Source: Henriciella sp. (lineage in GTDB: Bacteria > Pseudomonadota > Alphaproteobacteria > Caulobacterales > Hyphomonadaceae). From it: a stretch of 54,019 nucleotides of DNA. The DNA lies in assembly GCA_002733705.1 (NCBI GenBank), contig NVWP01000037.1, forward strand, positions 1-54,019, in the 5' to 3' direction. Position numbers and translations under genes: made by a program. Numbering within the stretch: position 1 is the first letter of the stretch; each line of letters opens with the position of its first letter. Shown piece after piece: positions 44,470 through 52,200 of this stretch. The notes under the pieces were generated by a model. The model was not told the origin of the DNA and did not search any database. It worked only from the letters and a program-made list of their open reading frames with translations.

Positions 44470-45235
44470 ATGCCGTCGGATCGGTCCGGCTGGCGTTCCA
44501 CGGCCGATTACGACTACGTCGAGCGCCTTGGCGCATCTGATCTGGCATGGGAATGGCTGCGCCGAAACAAGCACTACGCAAAGGACTACGCGACCCTCTC
44601 CAAGGCCGCACCGGACGACGCGTCTCTGAAGCAAGCGCTCCTCGACAAATGGGGGTTGCGATTTCGCGGCCGATCCCAACCTCCCGGCTCCAAAGGCCTG
44701 CGCACTCTGGGATCCCCGGATCGATCCCTCGGTGGTCGTGCTGCAGAAGGTTCCGAAGGTCCTGAGCGGTGCGGTGGAACCGACGATCCTGCCTGAAGGG
44801 ACGACCAGACGCGCCCAGGACGGCCTCCACCATCTTCTTGACGCTGGAGGGCAACGTCGCCTCCAGATTTTTCAAGAGGATCCGGACGCCAAGGCACTTG
44901 TGGCGATCGTCCCGCTTGATCAAGACGGCTTCGCCCGCCTCAATGCAATCTACAGGTTGCTCGCGCAGCTCCACGGCAGAAAGGTGCCTGTCGACAAACG
45001 CCTCACCCGCCAGAAGCGACTGCGTGCCAAACGCATGTTGCAGGCATATGACGGGCGCGTTGCCGGCGCGTCGCAGCGCGAGATAGCTGAAGTGGTCTTT
45101 CGGCTATCTCGGGTCAGCCGGGACGAGTGGCAAAGTGCGCCGGAGCGCTTCGCGGTCATGGCCTTGCTGCGCGATGCCCGAAAGATGGTTCAAGGTGGGT
45201 ACTGCACGCTACTGCGCTCGAGGCGCGTGTATTGA
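44470..45235 (+). CDS. Split DUF6499-DUF2285 activator (FseA-like), +1 frameshift
   Basis: Two frames encode one regulator. The first (ATG 44470) gives the DUF6499 domain: WRSTADYDYVERLGASDLAW, EWLRRNKHYAKDY, ALLDKWGLRF. At TTT-C-GCG (44662-44668) the protein continues only if the ribosome skips the C at 44665: then AADPNLPAPKACALWDPRID follows, with the DUF2285 domain (LQIFQEDPDAKALVAIVPLD, FARLNAIYRLLAQLHGR) to the stop at 45235, about 254 residues. Without the shift a 108-residue product ends at 44796. FseA of ICEMlSymR7A, which activates excision genes, is made by such programmed +1 frameshifting. UUU-C permits tRNA-Phe slippage to UUC. A one-base mutation is the alternative. Confidence 0.75.
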
Positions 45236-45420
45236 TGAAAACCCGAGCAGATTTCCCTGGGGCCGTGGTTTCCCCAGCGCTGAGCCGGAACGTCTTGCAG
45301 TGGCATCTATGGTCCGGCGCTGGTCTCACTGCCCCCTTGCGCAAGCCAGCCACGCGGCGCCGTGCGCATCGGCGGCGTTCGCAACGACTTCCCAAGCCTC
45401 TAGTCTATCATGCATCTGCT

Positions 45421-46950
45421 CTAGGAGATGGCTACTGGAAGGGTCAATGAAGGACGATAAGTTCGGTCTCGCGAGCCCTCGAAGTCATATTCATAGAGCC
45501 GAACACCTCCGAGCACTGGCGCCTGCTGACCTAGGAAAAATGTTAGCGCGTTTGGAGCTGCGATGAATAAGTGAACGCGAGCTTCATGTGACATTTCAAA
45601 CATCGCCGAACGCATGGCGTTCTTTGCGGCCTGAGCCAGCGCAAACGCATGCCGTCCAGCCGCGACAGAATGGTATCCTGCACCCGAAGAGGGGCCGAGG
45701 TTCAGCATCCGCCCGACAGCAGGCAAGTGGTCGTCCACATAGCTTCGGACATCTTTGGTGATGTCATGAGTGATACCCACTGCAACTGCAATATCAGGAG
45801 CGTCCGCGTTCAGAACTATGACTGACTGCTCCAGCCCCGGCCAGTTCGGATCCACCGGAACATCATCGGCGCTCCAGACATCTCGCCTCGGTGTTCTCTG
45901 CTCCAGCACTACGTGCCGGCCTGATTTCACATCGAGTATGCTCCCGGCAGCAAACGCCAAGGTCGTATGTGCGTCGAGAGCCAACCGTAGCTCGGGCCGA
46001 TCGCCTGCTGCATCCCGAAGAAACGCCGAGAGTTCTGGATAGAGCTTCGACGACCAATCAGTCTCGTCCTGAATGAACCGTTTGTCGAAGGCTGGCACCA
46101 GATTGAGAACACCGTCACATCGATCCTCAAGCCGATCAAAAGCGTGTTCGAATGACTTCACCCCATACACTTTCGGTCTCTCCGCGAGGCCGCTGAAAAG
46201 CCCCTCATCTTCGCAGATTGTTCTGAACACTTTTTCGTCAAACTCAACACGCCCTTGCGCCATCCACTGGAATGCCAAATCGTCGTAGAAGAAGACACTT
46301 TCGTGAGCAGGAACCCTGCGCAAACCAACCGATGCGAAGAGCATATCGAGCCAGCCACGGAGCTCTTCGAGCGTTCCCGATGTAGTGCCGAACGTTAATG
46401 TGTTGGCAAAAATACGCAGATCATGATCATCGATATCGAGGTGCTCTCTCCATAACTTACGGATCATCCCGGCTTTGCTATTGTCAGTTTTAGTGCCGAA
46501 CAGACGATCAAGATGAATGGACCCAGATCTCTGACTAATGAGCGGATTAAGGTTGTCGCCACGATCAAGATGCCAGTTCGTTACAAGTTTGAACTTGGCC
46601 CCCAAGCCATCAGGGGCGTTTGCTAGTTGAGCGTCACGTGCACGTTGCAGCAAAGACCGTGCGTTCGCATTGATAAACTCCGGATCAATCAAGTCGGCGT
46701 ATCCAAAGGTGCCAGGAGATGTATGCCATTTCGATTGAATGTGCTCTCGCCTTAGCGGCTGACCAGATGCGTCTTTCGGCTCTCGACCGGCTGCATACTC
46801 CGTCCAGACATCGTCGAAACTCTTCGGGCCGCTCTCAAAGCCGACACGGACGATGGGGCTCACCGGATCGAGCAACTGCGCTGCCCGGAGCCAAAATTGG
46901 CGGGCCTGGAAGGTATCGCCATCGCGTCGAACCGTAACTGCCTGAGTCAT
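45421..46950 (-). CDS. cap4: CBASS effector Cap4-like: nuclease domain plus SAVED
   Basis: 509 residues from the ATG at 46950; a GTG at 46956 is possible. The N-terminus (TFQARQFWLRAAQLL, Glu39, FDDVWTEY with Asp46-Asp47, HIQSKWH with Gln72 and Lys74) fits the D...QxK active site of DUF4297-type dsDNA nucleases of the PD-(D/E)xK fold. The C-terminal 200 residues match SAVED, which senses cyclic oligonucleotides: LALDAHTTLAFAAGSILDVK, VVLEQRTPRRDVWSADD, and EARVHLFIAAPNALTFFLGQ then RLYEYDFEG. Binding of the second messenger is expected to trigger DNA degradation and abortive infection. Last gene of the CBASS operon, 5 bp after cap6. Confidence 0.85.
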   Translation of the reverse strand: MTQAVTVRRDGDTFQARQFWLRAAQLLDPVSPIVRVGFESGPKSFDDVWTEYAAGREPKDASGQPLRREHIQSKWHTSPGTFGYADLIDPEFINANARSLLQRARDAQLANAPDGLGAKFKLVTNWHLDRGDNLNPLISQRSGSIHLDRLFGTKTDNSKAGMIRKLWREHLDIDDHDLRIFANTLTFGTTSGTLEELRGWLDMLFASVGLRRVPAHESVFFYDDLAFQWMAQGRVEFDEKVFRTICEDEGLFSGLAERPKVYGVKSFEHAFDRLEDRCDGVLNLVPAFDKRFIQDETDWSSKLYPELSAFLRDAAGDRPELRLALDAHTTLAFAAGSILDVKSGRHVVLEQRTPRRDVWSADDVPVDPNWPGLEQSVIVLNADAPDIAVAVGITHDITKDVRSYVDDHLPAVGRMLNLGPSSGAGYHSVAAGRHAFALAQAAKNAMRSAMFEMSHEARVHLFIAAPNALTFFLGQQAPVLGGVRLYEYDFEGSRDRTYRPSLTLPVAIS

Positions 46951-46955
46951 CGACA

Positions 46956-47903
46956 CTAATCAGTTCTTGCTGAAACGTCGCGGAAGGGCGGCGTCGGTTT
47001 CATTCCGCGCGCAATCTGGACCGCACGCGCACCATCCACCGGTCGCGACGGATATGCATCCAGAACGAGCGTTGGAATGAGCCGCTGCGTCAGATCGGAA
47101 AAGGTGAAACCGTATACCCTACCTTCCATTTCCCCTGTCGCGTCAACCAGCGCTCTTATTTGCTCCGGTGAAAGACCAAGGGGCTCGAGGCGCCTTGACA
47201 ATACGAAGTGTCGTTGAGCGTCGTCAGGACGTGAGAACTCGAGGATGTCGGCAGCGCGTCGGCGGACAGCCGGGTCGAGTGAATTCAATCGGTTCGTGCA
47301 CATGATGATGGCGGCCGGAACTTTGGCATTTGCGATTTGATCGACGCCTCTGATGAAAGCATTGACGCCTGCGCGGTCCTCATGGTGCATCTGGCTTGCC
47401 TCTCGTGATTGGGCCAATGCATCGGCCTCATCAACTAACAGGATAACAGCGCCGCGGCAGCGCCGATTGCCTGTCGTCAGCTTGCCTGCCTCCTGCAGAG
47501 TATAGTCGAACGCCGCTGAAATGAGCTGAGTCATTTCGCCGACGCGACCCTGGCCACGGGTCGACAAGCTTAGTGGTAAAAGCGTGATTTCGATCCTCTC
47601 TTGCCTAGCGACCGCATCGCCGATGGTTTCGGCAAGCTCGGTCTTGCCCGAACCGACATCGCCCGCAAGCACGACCAGAGGAGGCCTGCGTAGCACAGTA
47701 TCTAGAAGGGCATCTGCCCCCGGGTGATGGCGATTGGCCCAGTCAGTGAGACCCGTTGGATTGACCAATAGGCCGATGATTTTCGTCAGTCGGTCTTTCT
47801 GCTGATCGAGGCCAACCAGACGTGCGAGCCTCTCTTGCGGCTCAAAATCCGGATAAACAAGCCGACGGTCGAAAAGTTCATCAAGGGTTGGTGTAGTCTG
47901 CAT
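46956..47903 (-). CDS. cap6: CBASS TRIP13-like AAA+ ATPase
   Basis: 315 residues. AAA+ ATPase with Walker A GDVGSGKT (81-88), Walker B ILLVDEAD (154-161) and sensor region IIMCTNRLNSLDPAVRRRA (about 200-218). In type III CBASS the TRIP13-like ATPase (Cap6) remodels HORMA from its active closed state and so switches signalling off. The start overlaps the HORMA stop by one base (TGATG), so the proteins are made in fixed ratio. It is followed at 5 bp by the effector. Confidence 0.92.
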   Translation of the reverse strand: MQTTPTLDELFDRRLVYPDFEPQERLARLVGLDQQKDRLTKIIGLLVNPTGLTDWANRHHPGADALLDTVLRRPPLVVLAGDVGSGKTELAETIGDAVARQERIEITLLPLSLSTRGQGRVGEMTQLISAAFDYTLQEAGKLTTGNRRCRGAVILLVDEADALAQSREASQMHHEDRAGVNAFIRGVDQIANAKVPAAIIMCTNRLNSLDPAVRRRAADILEFSRPDDAQRHFVLSRRLEPLGLSPEQIRALVDATGEMEGRVYGFTFSDLTQRLIPTLVLDAYPSRPVDGARAVQIARGMKPTPPFRDVSARTD

Positions 47904-48415
47904 CAGAAGCTCCGCACGGTTGCACGTTCAAGGGCCCGCCCGCCGGAAGAGTAGGTTTTGTCGGTCGAGAGGTAGCCATTTACCGCCGGTTCGGCAGCAC
48001 CGGTTCTGACATACGGGAGGCCTCGTTCGAAGGCGTCGCGCTCAGCAGTGCTCAACTCGAACCACTTGGCGCTGTAGGTCAGATAGCTGTAGAAGGACGC
48101 GCCGGAGACATCAGCACCCGGACGGATCTTTCCCGGATCATCGTCGACCGATCCGCTGTAAAGGTCCTGCGCCGTGTATTTCAGCGTCGGTTCGATCCAG
48201 AGACCGTTGCGCTTGAACCCGTACCAGACGTAATTCAGATAGCCGGCCTTCATGAGCGCGATCGCCTCTGATTCATAGTCTGCGATTTGGCTGTCGCTGG
48301 GCGACCCATAGAAACGCTGCACGCGCTTGAGGTCTGTCGCCACTTTAGCCGCCATGTGACGCGCGTGCGTAACGGTGAAGGTGGAGCTTTCGGAAACTGT
48401 GAGACTGTATGACAT
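47903..48415 (-). CDS. cap7: CBASS HORMA-domain protein
   Basis: 170 residues. The N-terminus TFTVTHARHMAAKVATDLKR, then RFYGSPSDSQIADYE, YTAQDLYSGSVDDDPGKIRP and GADVSGASFYSYLTYSAKW closely match bacterial HORMA family 1 proteins of type III CBASS, known from E. coli and Pseudomonas. The C-terminal NGYLSTDKTYSSGGRALERA is the safety-belt-like region. Cap7 senses phage proteins, then binds and activates the CD-NTase; TRIP13 reverses this. 9 bp after the CD-NTase stop. Confidence 0.93.
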   Translation of the reverse strand: MSYSLTVSESSTFTVTHARHMAAKVATDLKRVQRFYGSPSDSQIADYESEAIALMKAGYLNYVWYGFKRNGLWIEPTLKYTAQDLYSGSVDDDPGKIRPGADVSGASFYSYLTYSAKWFELSTAERDAFERGLPYVRTGAAEPAVNGYLSTDKTYSSGGRALERATVRSF

Positions 48416-48424
48416 GCCGCTATC

Positions 48425-49390
48425 TCAAACCTGGAATGTTGAGCCGAAGACCTTCTGCCAGTAGGCGACGGTCAGCTGCTTTGTAGGGGCCGCCAGGGCG
48501 GCATCTATGGCATCGCCGGCATCAAGTGCGGCCTCCACGATCATGTCAACGTTGGACGGCGTATACAGGCGCGCGACATTGTTCTCAGCATTGACCGGGT
48601 CGATGATCTGCACTGGATGGCCGAGCGGCCCGACGCTGGACGGCGGGTAGTAGTCGGCGAACACTATACGCTCGCGCAAGTTGTTCCGCGCGATGTAGGT
48701 GAAGAATTGCTGAAGGGCTTCAGGGTAGTCGCTGAGATTGAGTCCATTGTCGCAGAGCTTGGCCATGATCATCTCGATCATGAATGACTTGAACCGAAAG
48801 TCGGGATTTTCGTTCTTGAGGCGGCGGGCCCAGAACTTCACGAGCCGCACGACCTGAGCGAAGTGTGTCTCCTGGGCCTTCTTACGTTTGGTCGCGAATT
48901 CGAGGTGCAGCGGAATGCTGGTCTTAAGGAAGGAGCCATCTTCCTGGCTCACGAGGTCGCCATACCACTGTGGATCACCGCTGTAGAGGATGGGAACGAT
49001 ATCGACGTCCAGCCCCGTCCCCTTGAAGGACACGGTTACCGAATAGGTCTGCGGCTGAACCTGGTCGGGCGAAAAATTAGGAAACGCCTTTCGCAAGCGT
49101 TCCGCGATATAGTTGAGTAGTTCTTCGATATCGCGAGGAGCGTCCGCTCCGCTGACGTAACAGGCGACATCGATGTCGTTCAGCGACCGAAGAGCGGTGC
49201 CTTTCGCCAGGCTACCGGACAGCAACATTTTCCGCAGCGTGAAGTTGGGATGTTCGTCGAGGTAGCCCTCAAGTTTCTCCCGAAGCCGACGAGCCTGGGC
49301 TCGGTACTCGTTCGCCTTTTCCTTCGGAAGGTTTACCCGATCCGTCGCAAACTGCTCGATTTCGCGGTGGCCTACATGATCTCTGCTCAT
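48425..49390 (-). CDS. CBASS CD-NTase (cyclic oligonucleotide synthase)
   Basis: 321 residues from the ATG at 49390 (MSRDHVGHREIEQFA), with AAAGG 7 bp upstream; the frame upstream is antisense shadow. Pol-beta-like nucleotidyltransferase core: GS at 59-60 (LLSGSLAKGTALRSLNDID), catalytic Asp72 and Asp74, and Asp130 in GLDVDIVPIL. The C-terminal helical part has LVKFWARRLK and MIEMIMAKLCDNG. With HORMA and TRIP13 partners it fits clades C or D, which make cyclic trinucleotides in characterised cases. First gene of the operon, divergent from capW. Confidence 0.93.
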   Translation of the reverse strand: MSRDHVGHREIEQFATDRVNLPKEKANEYRAQARRLREKLEGYLDEHPNFTLRKMLLSGSLAKGTALRSLNDIDVACYVSGADAPRDIEELLNYIAERLRKAFPNFSPDQVQPQTYSVTVSFKGTGLDVDIVPILYSGDPQWYGDLVSQEDGSFLKTSIPLHLEFATKRKKAQETHFAQVVRLVKFWARRLKNENPDFRFKSFMIEMIMAKLCDNGLNLSDYPEALQQFFTYIARNNLRERIVFADYYPPSSVGPLGHPVQIIDPVNAENNVARLYTPSNVDMIVEAALDAGDAIDAALAAPTKQLTVAYWQKVFGSTFQV

Positions 49391-49474
49391 CCTCCAGCCT
49401 TTCATGCTGCAGCATCTTTGTTTCGATCCGAGGCTCCTCCCGCCGACTCGCATCAACACTATTGAAACTATATG

Positions 49475-49491
49475 GGTATAGCTGCTATACC
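49475..49491. promoter_or_regulatory. CapW operator: GGTATAG-CTG-CTATACC
   Basis: A perfect 17-bp palindrome with 7-bp arms, in the 126-bp gap between the divergent CD-NTase gene and capW, 26 bp from the capW start. Its position and symmetry fit the binding site of the CapW dimer, which represses CBASS promoters until DNA damage or phage infection. Confidence 0.75.
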
Positions 49492-49516
49492 TGTCAAGAA
49501 CCGATAGGGGTAGACC

Positions 49517-50404
49517 ATGACTGACAACTTGCCACCTCCCGGCCGCAATCTCGCTCCTCGGTTTGAATTCATCGAGTGGCGTCTGTTCTGGGAGGGTCAT
49601 CTGAACCGAAGTGATCTCGAGGAGCGCTTTGGTATCTCCACGCCGCAAGCCTCCGTCGACCTTAGGAACTACCGGGAGGTTGCTGGCGACAACATTGAAT
49701 ACAATGCGACAGAGAGAAGGTTTGTTGCAACGAGTGGGATGAAGCCGCGCTTCCTGCGTGTCTCGGCTAACCGCCTACTGCTGCAACTACGGGCTTTGGT
49801 GAACGGCGTCGTGAAACGCGACGACCTCCCGTTCAGCGAACTGCCCAGCGTCGATGTTGCTCCAGAAATCGTTCGGGATGTGCGCGCCGCGGTCCTTCAA
49901 AAGATCCTGACTGCTATTCGGTTAAGGAAAGCCGTCTCCATTTACTACCGGTCCCTCACAAGCACGCGATGGCGCGATATCGCGCCGCATGCCTTGGCTT
50001 TCGACGGTCATCGCTGGCACGCGCGTGCATATTGCTGTGAGCGCAATGAGTTTCGCGATTTCGTCCTGACGCGGATCGAGCGATTGGGCGAACTAAAGCC
50101 AGCGCAATTCGACCCGGAGAATGACCTTGCTTGGCAAAACAAGATTGAACTTCTGTTGTGCCCTCATCCGGGCCTGAGTGAGGCACAGAGCGAAGCGGTC
50201 CAGTGCGACTACGATATGCGTGATGGGATACGCAGAATCGAGATGCGTCTGTCTTTGGCATATTATTTCATTAAGCGTCTGAACTTAGACATTGATATCC
50301 TCGAACCGGCTCGCGCCCAGATCTGTCTGGAAAATCTCTCTGAAGTCGAGGCTGCGATCGTCAAAGCGCGCGAGAAGTCTAAGAAACTATGCGCAGAGGC
50401 CTGA
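49517..50404 (+). CDS. capW: WYL-domain transcription regulator CapW
   Basis: 295 residues. The N-terminal winged HTH (RFEFIEWRLFWEGHLNRSDL, then EERFGISTPQASVDLRNYRE) is followed by a WYL domain at about 130-200 (SIYYRSLTSTRWRDIAPHAL, FDGHRWHARAYC, EFRDFVLTRIERL) and a C-terminal WCX region. This order matches CapW, the repressor of CBASS operons. It is divergent from the CD-NTase gene over a perfect palindrome. WYL domains may sense a nucleic-acid ligand released during infection. ATG at 49517. Confidence 0.88.
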   Translation: MTDNLPPPGRNLAPRFEFIEWRLFWEGHLNRSDLEERFGISTPQASVDLRNYREVAGDNIEYNATERRFVATSGMKPRFLRVSANRLLLQLRALVNGVVKRDDLPFSELPSVDVAPEIVRDVRAAVLQKILTAIRLRKAVSIYYRSLTSTRWRDIAPHALAFDGHRWHARAYCCERNEFRDFVLTRIERLGELKPAQFDPENDLAWQNKIELLLCPHPGLSEAQSEAVQCDYDMRDGIRRIEMRLSLAYYFIKRLNLDIDILEPARAQICLENLSEVEAAIVKAREKSKKLCAEA

Positions 50405-50598
50405 GAGTTTCATTGGCAGCTGCAGAAGCATCGGATTCTTAGTGCGTATTATTCTCGACAATACGTGCACAGCGGTGCTTGTGTATCTTTGAACGTGCGA
50501 TTTCGAAGATCGCGACGTAGTCACTAGCGTCTGCGGCAAAAATTAGCATTCCGCGCGACTCCACGGGTCTTACACCTAAAAACCAGCGCCACAAGCAT

Positions 50599-50641
50599 CC
50601 AAGGAAGGTCGGCACAAGTCCCGCCTTGGTCTAAGTTTTTT
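50599..50641 (+). terminator. Probable terminator after capW
   Basis: CCAAGG (50599-50604) and CCTTGG (50624-50629) with partial inner GC pairing are followed by a T-run at 50636-50641. The 195 bp between the capW stop and this hairpin show no gene. Confidence 0.55.
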
Positions 50642-50807
50642 GCATCGCCGCATCCTTAGCATATCGGCGATCGCCTCAAGCATACATCCTAGTGTGCGAT
50701 TTCTGCACCCCCATCTTCGCACTCCATCCCACCCATTTCACTTCGCCATCGTGGCCCCAATCAGCCGCCCTTACCCGGCGGCCTCACGGACCCCACGGAG
50801 GCCTTCC
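50642..50807 (+). promoter_or_regulatory. Control region upstream of the HTH_17 gene
   Basis: ATCGCCG (50644-50650) and CGGCGAT (50665-50671) are inverted with a 14-bp gap, and GGCGATCGCC (50666-50675) is a perfect palindrome. This is the natural place for the FseA-like activator to act on the excision/transfer operon (inference). GGAGG precedes the HTH gene start. Confidence 0.4.
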
Positions 50808-51092
50808 ATGCGACCGGATCACGCTCCCCTGCCGCCGCGCTATCTGCGCACTAAGGATGCCGCGCAGTTTCTCAGCCTGTCCGCGCGGACCCTTGAAAAG
50901 CACCGCACTTACGGCACCGGTCCGGCCTATCACAAGCTGGGTGGGCGGGTCGTCTATTCGATTGAGGATCTCGAAACCTGGGTCCAGCGCGGTGCCGTGA
51001 CCTCGACGTCCGATCCGCGCGGTGGCCGCGTGCTGCCCGCGAAGCGCCATGTGCTGACTGCGACCCCGCCTGCGGGCCGGGCTTTCCGCTGA
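50808..51092 (+). CDS. HTH_17 DNA-binding protein, possible excision factor
   Basis: 94 residues from the ATG at 50808 (MRPDHAPLPPRYLRTKDAAQ); upstream in-frame codons lack a ribosome site. A MerR-like HTH_17 domain is evident: YLRTKDAAQFLSLSARTLEK, HRTYGTGPAYHKLGGRVVYS, IEDLETWVQRGAV. Such small proteins include recombination directionality factors (RdfS, AlpA). Being first in the repA-traF operon, downstream of an FseA-like activator gene, it is a candidate RDF; a plain transcription factor is the alternative. Confidence 0.75.
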   Translation: MRPDHAPLPPRYLRTKDAAQFLSLSARTLEKHRTYGTGPAYHKLGGRVVYSIEDLETWVQRGAVTSTSDPRGGRVLPAKRHVLTATPPAGRAFR

Positions 51093-51111
51093 TCCGGTCG
51101 AGGCGTCCAAG

Positions 51112-52200
51112 ATGTCCCGCAGTACGTCAGAACGCGGCCAGCTCGATCTGTTTCACGCTCTCCCTGGCGAGTTCGCCGTGCGGGACGCGCAGGACCTCAT
51201 GTCTTATCCGTTTTTTTTCCTGTCCAAGAGCCATCGCACCCGGCCCATCGAGTTCGCGGCGGGCGGAGTCGAAATCCGCGTCGAGGCCGTGGCGGATCAC
51301 GGCATGGCCACGATCTGGGACGCCGATATCCTCATCTGGGCGGCCAGCCAGATCGTCGAGGCGCGCGATTCCGGATTGTGCACGTCGCGGCTCATGGCGG
51401 CGACGCCGTACCAGATCCTCACCTTCATCGGGCGTGGGACCTCGGCGCGGGATTATCGCCGGTTGAAAGCCGCGCTGGACCGGTTGCAGTCGACGACGGT
51501 CTGCACCTCGATCCGCCAGCCCGTCGAAGGGCGTCGTCACCGGTTCTCTTGGATCAACGAGTGGACGGAGCGGACCGATGCCACCGGTCGCCCCGACGGG
51601 ATCGAGTTGATCGTGCCGGACTGGTTCTACCGGGCTGTTCTCGATGACGCGCTGATCCTGACCATCGACCGTGCGTATTTCGACCTGACGGGCGGCGTCG
51701 ATCGCTGGCTCTATCGGCTCGTGCGCAAGCATGGCGGCCGCCAAAGGGGAGGGTGGCGGTTCGAGTTTCGGCACCTCCACGTCAAATCCGGCAGTCTTTC
51801 GCCCTTCAAACGCTTTGCCTTCGAGCTGCGGGACATCATCCGCCGCCAGCCATTGCCGGGCTATCGCCTGGCGCTCGAAGTCGAGGCGCGGGGGCGTCGA
51901 TTGCTCGCCTTCGAGCCCTGTGGACAAGCTGTGGATGGGCTCGTGCTATCGGGAACCCCCTGTATCGTGCCATCAGGAACCGGACCCTCGTGCTATCGGG
52001 AACCCGAACCTGGCTCATCCCCTTCAAATACTGGCAGAATTCGCGCCCGTAACTTTGAGTCTAACAAAGAATCTAACTCTTGTTGCGCTCAGCTCGCTGG
52101 GGACAAGTCCGCGGGCGCACGCGTTCAACCCCTCAAGTCGGGCCTTTGCGAGGACGTGCCTGAGCTGCCTCTCGGCACGTCGGGGAAGGCGACGATATGA
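51112..52200 (+). CDS. repA: Replication initiator protein A (RepA)
   Basis: 362 residues. RPA-type plasmid replication initiator: GQLDLFHALPGEFAVRDAQD, MSYPFFFLSKSHRTRPIEF, VRIEVEA-like VEIRVEAVADHGMATIWDAD, PYQILTFIGRGTSARDYRRL, LDRLQSTTV, and LTIDRAYFDLTGGVDRWLYR. The C-terminal 90 residues are low-complexity and encode three DNA repeats that look like iterons. It would allow replication of the excised element. ATGA overlap with the DUF2840 gene. Confidence 0.88.
   Translation: MSRSTSERGQLDLFHALPGEFAVRDAQDLMSYPFFFLSKSHRTRPIEFAAGGVEIRVEAVADHGMATIWDADILIWAASQIVEARDSGLCTSRLMAATPYQILTFIGRGTSARDYRRLKAALDRLQSTTVCTSIRQPVEGRRHRFSWINEWTERTDATGRPDGIELIVPDWFYRAVLDDALILTIDRAYFDLTGGVDRWLYRLVRKHGGRQRGGWRFEFRHLHVKSGSLSPFKRFAFELRDIIRRQPLPGYRLALEVEARGRRLLAFEPCGQAVDGLVLSGTPCIVPSGTGPSCYREPEPGSSPSNTGRIRARNFESNKESNSCCAQLAGDKSAGARVQPLKSGLCEDVPELPLGTSGKATI
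51941..52003. repeat. Three iteron-like repeats inside repA
   Basis: TCGTGCTATCGGGAAC at 51941-51956 and 51988-52003 and TCGTGCCATCAGGAAC at 51965-51980. Spacings are 24 and 23 bp, so the repeats are read in different frames and are conserved as DNA, not protein. They are candidate RepA-binding iterons, i.e. a replication origin within repA. Confidence 0.6.

Noticed and set aside
44470-45235. Calling the DUF6499/DUF2285 locus a simple pseudogene
   Set aside because: The shift is exactly +1 at a UUU-C slippery site and the same domain pair is known to be expressed by programmed frameshifting in ICEMlSymR7A; both halves look intact.
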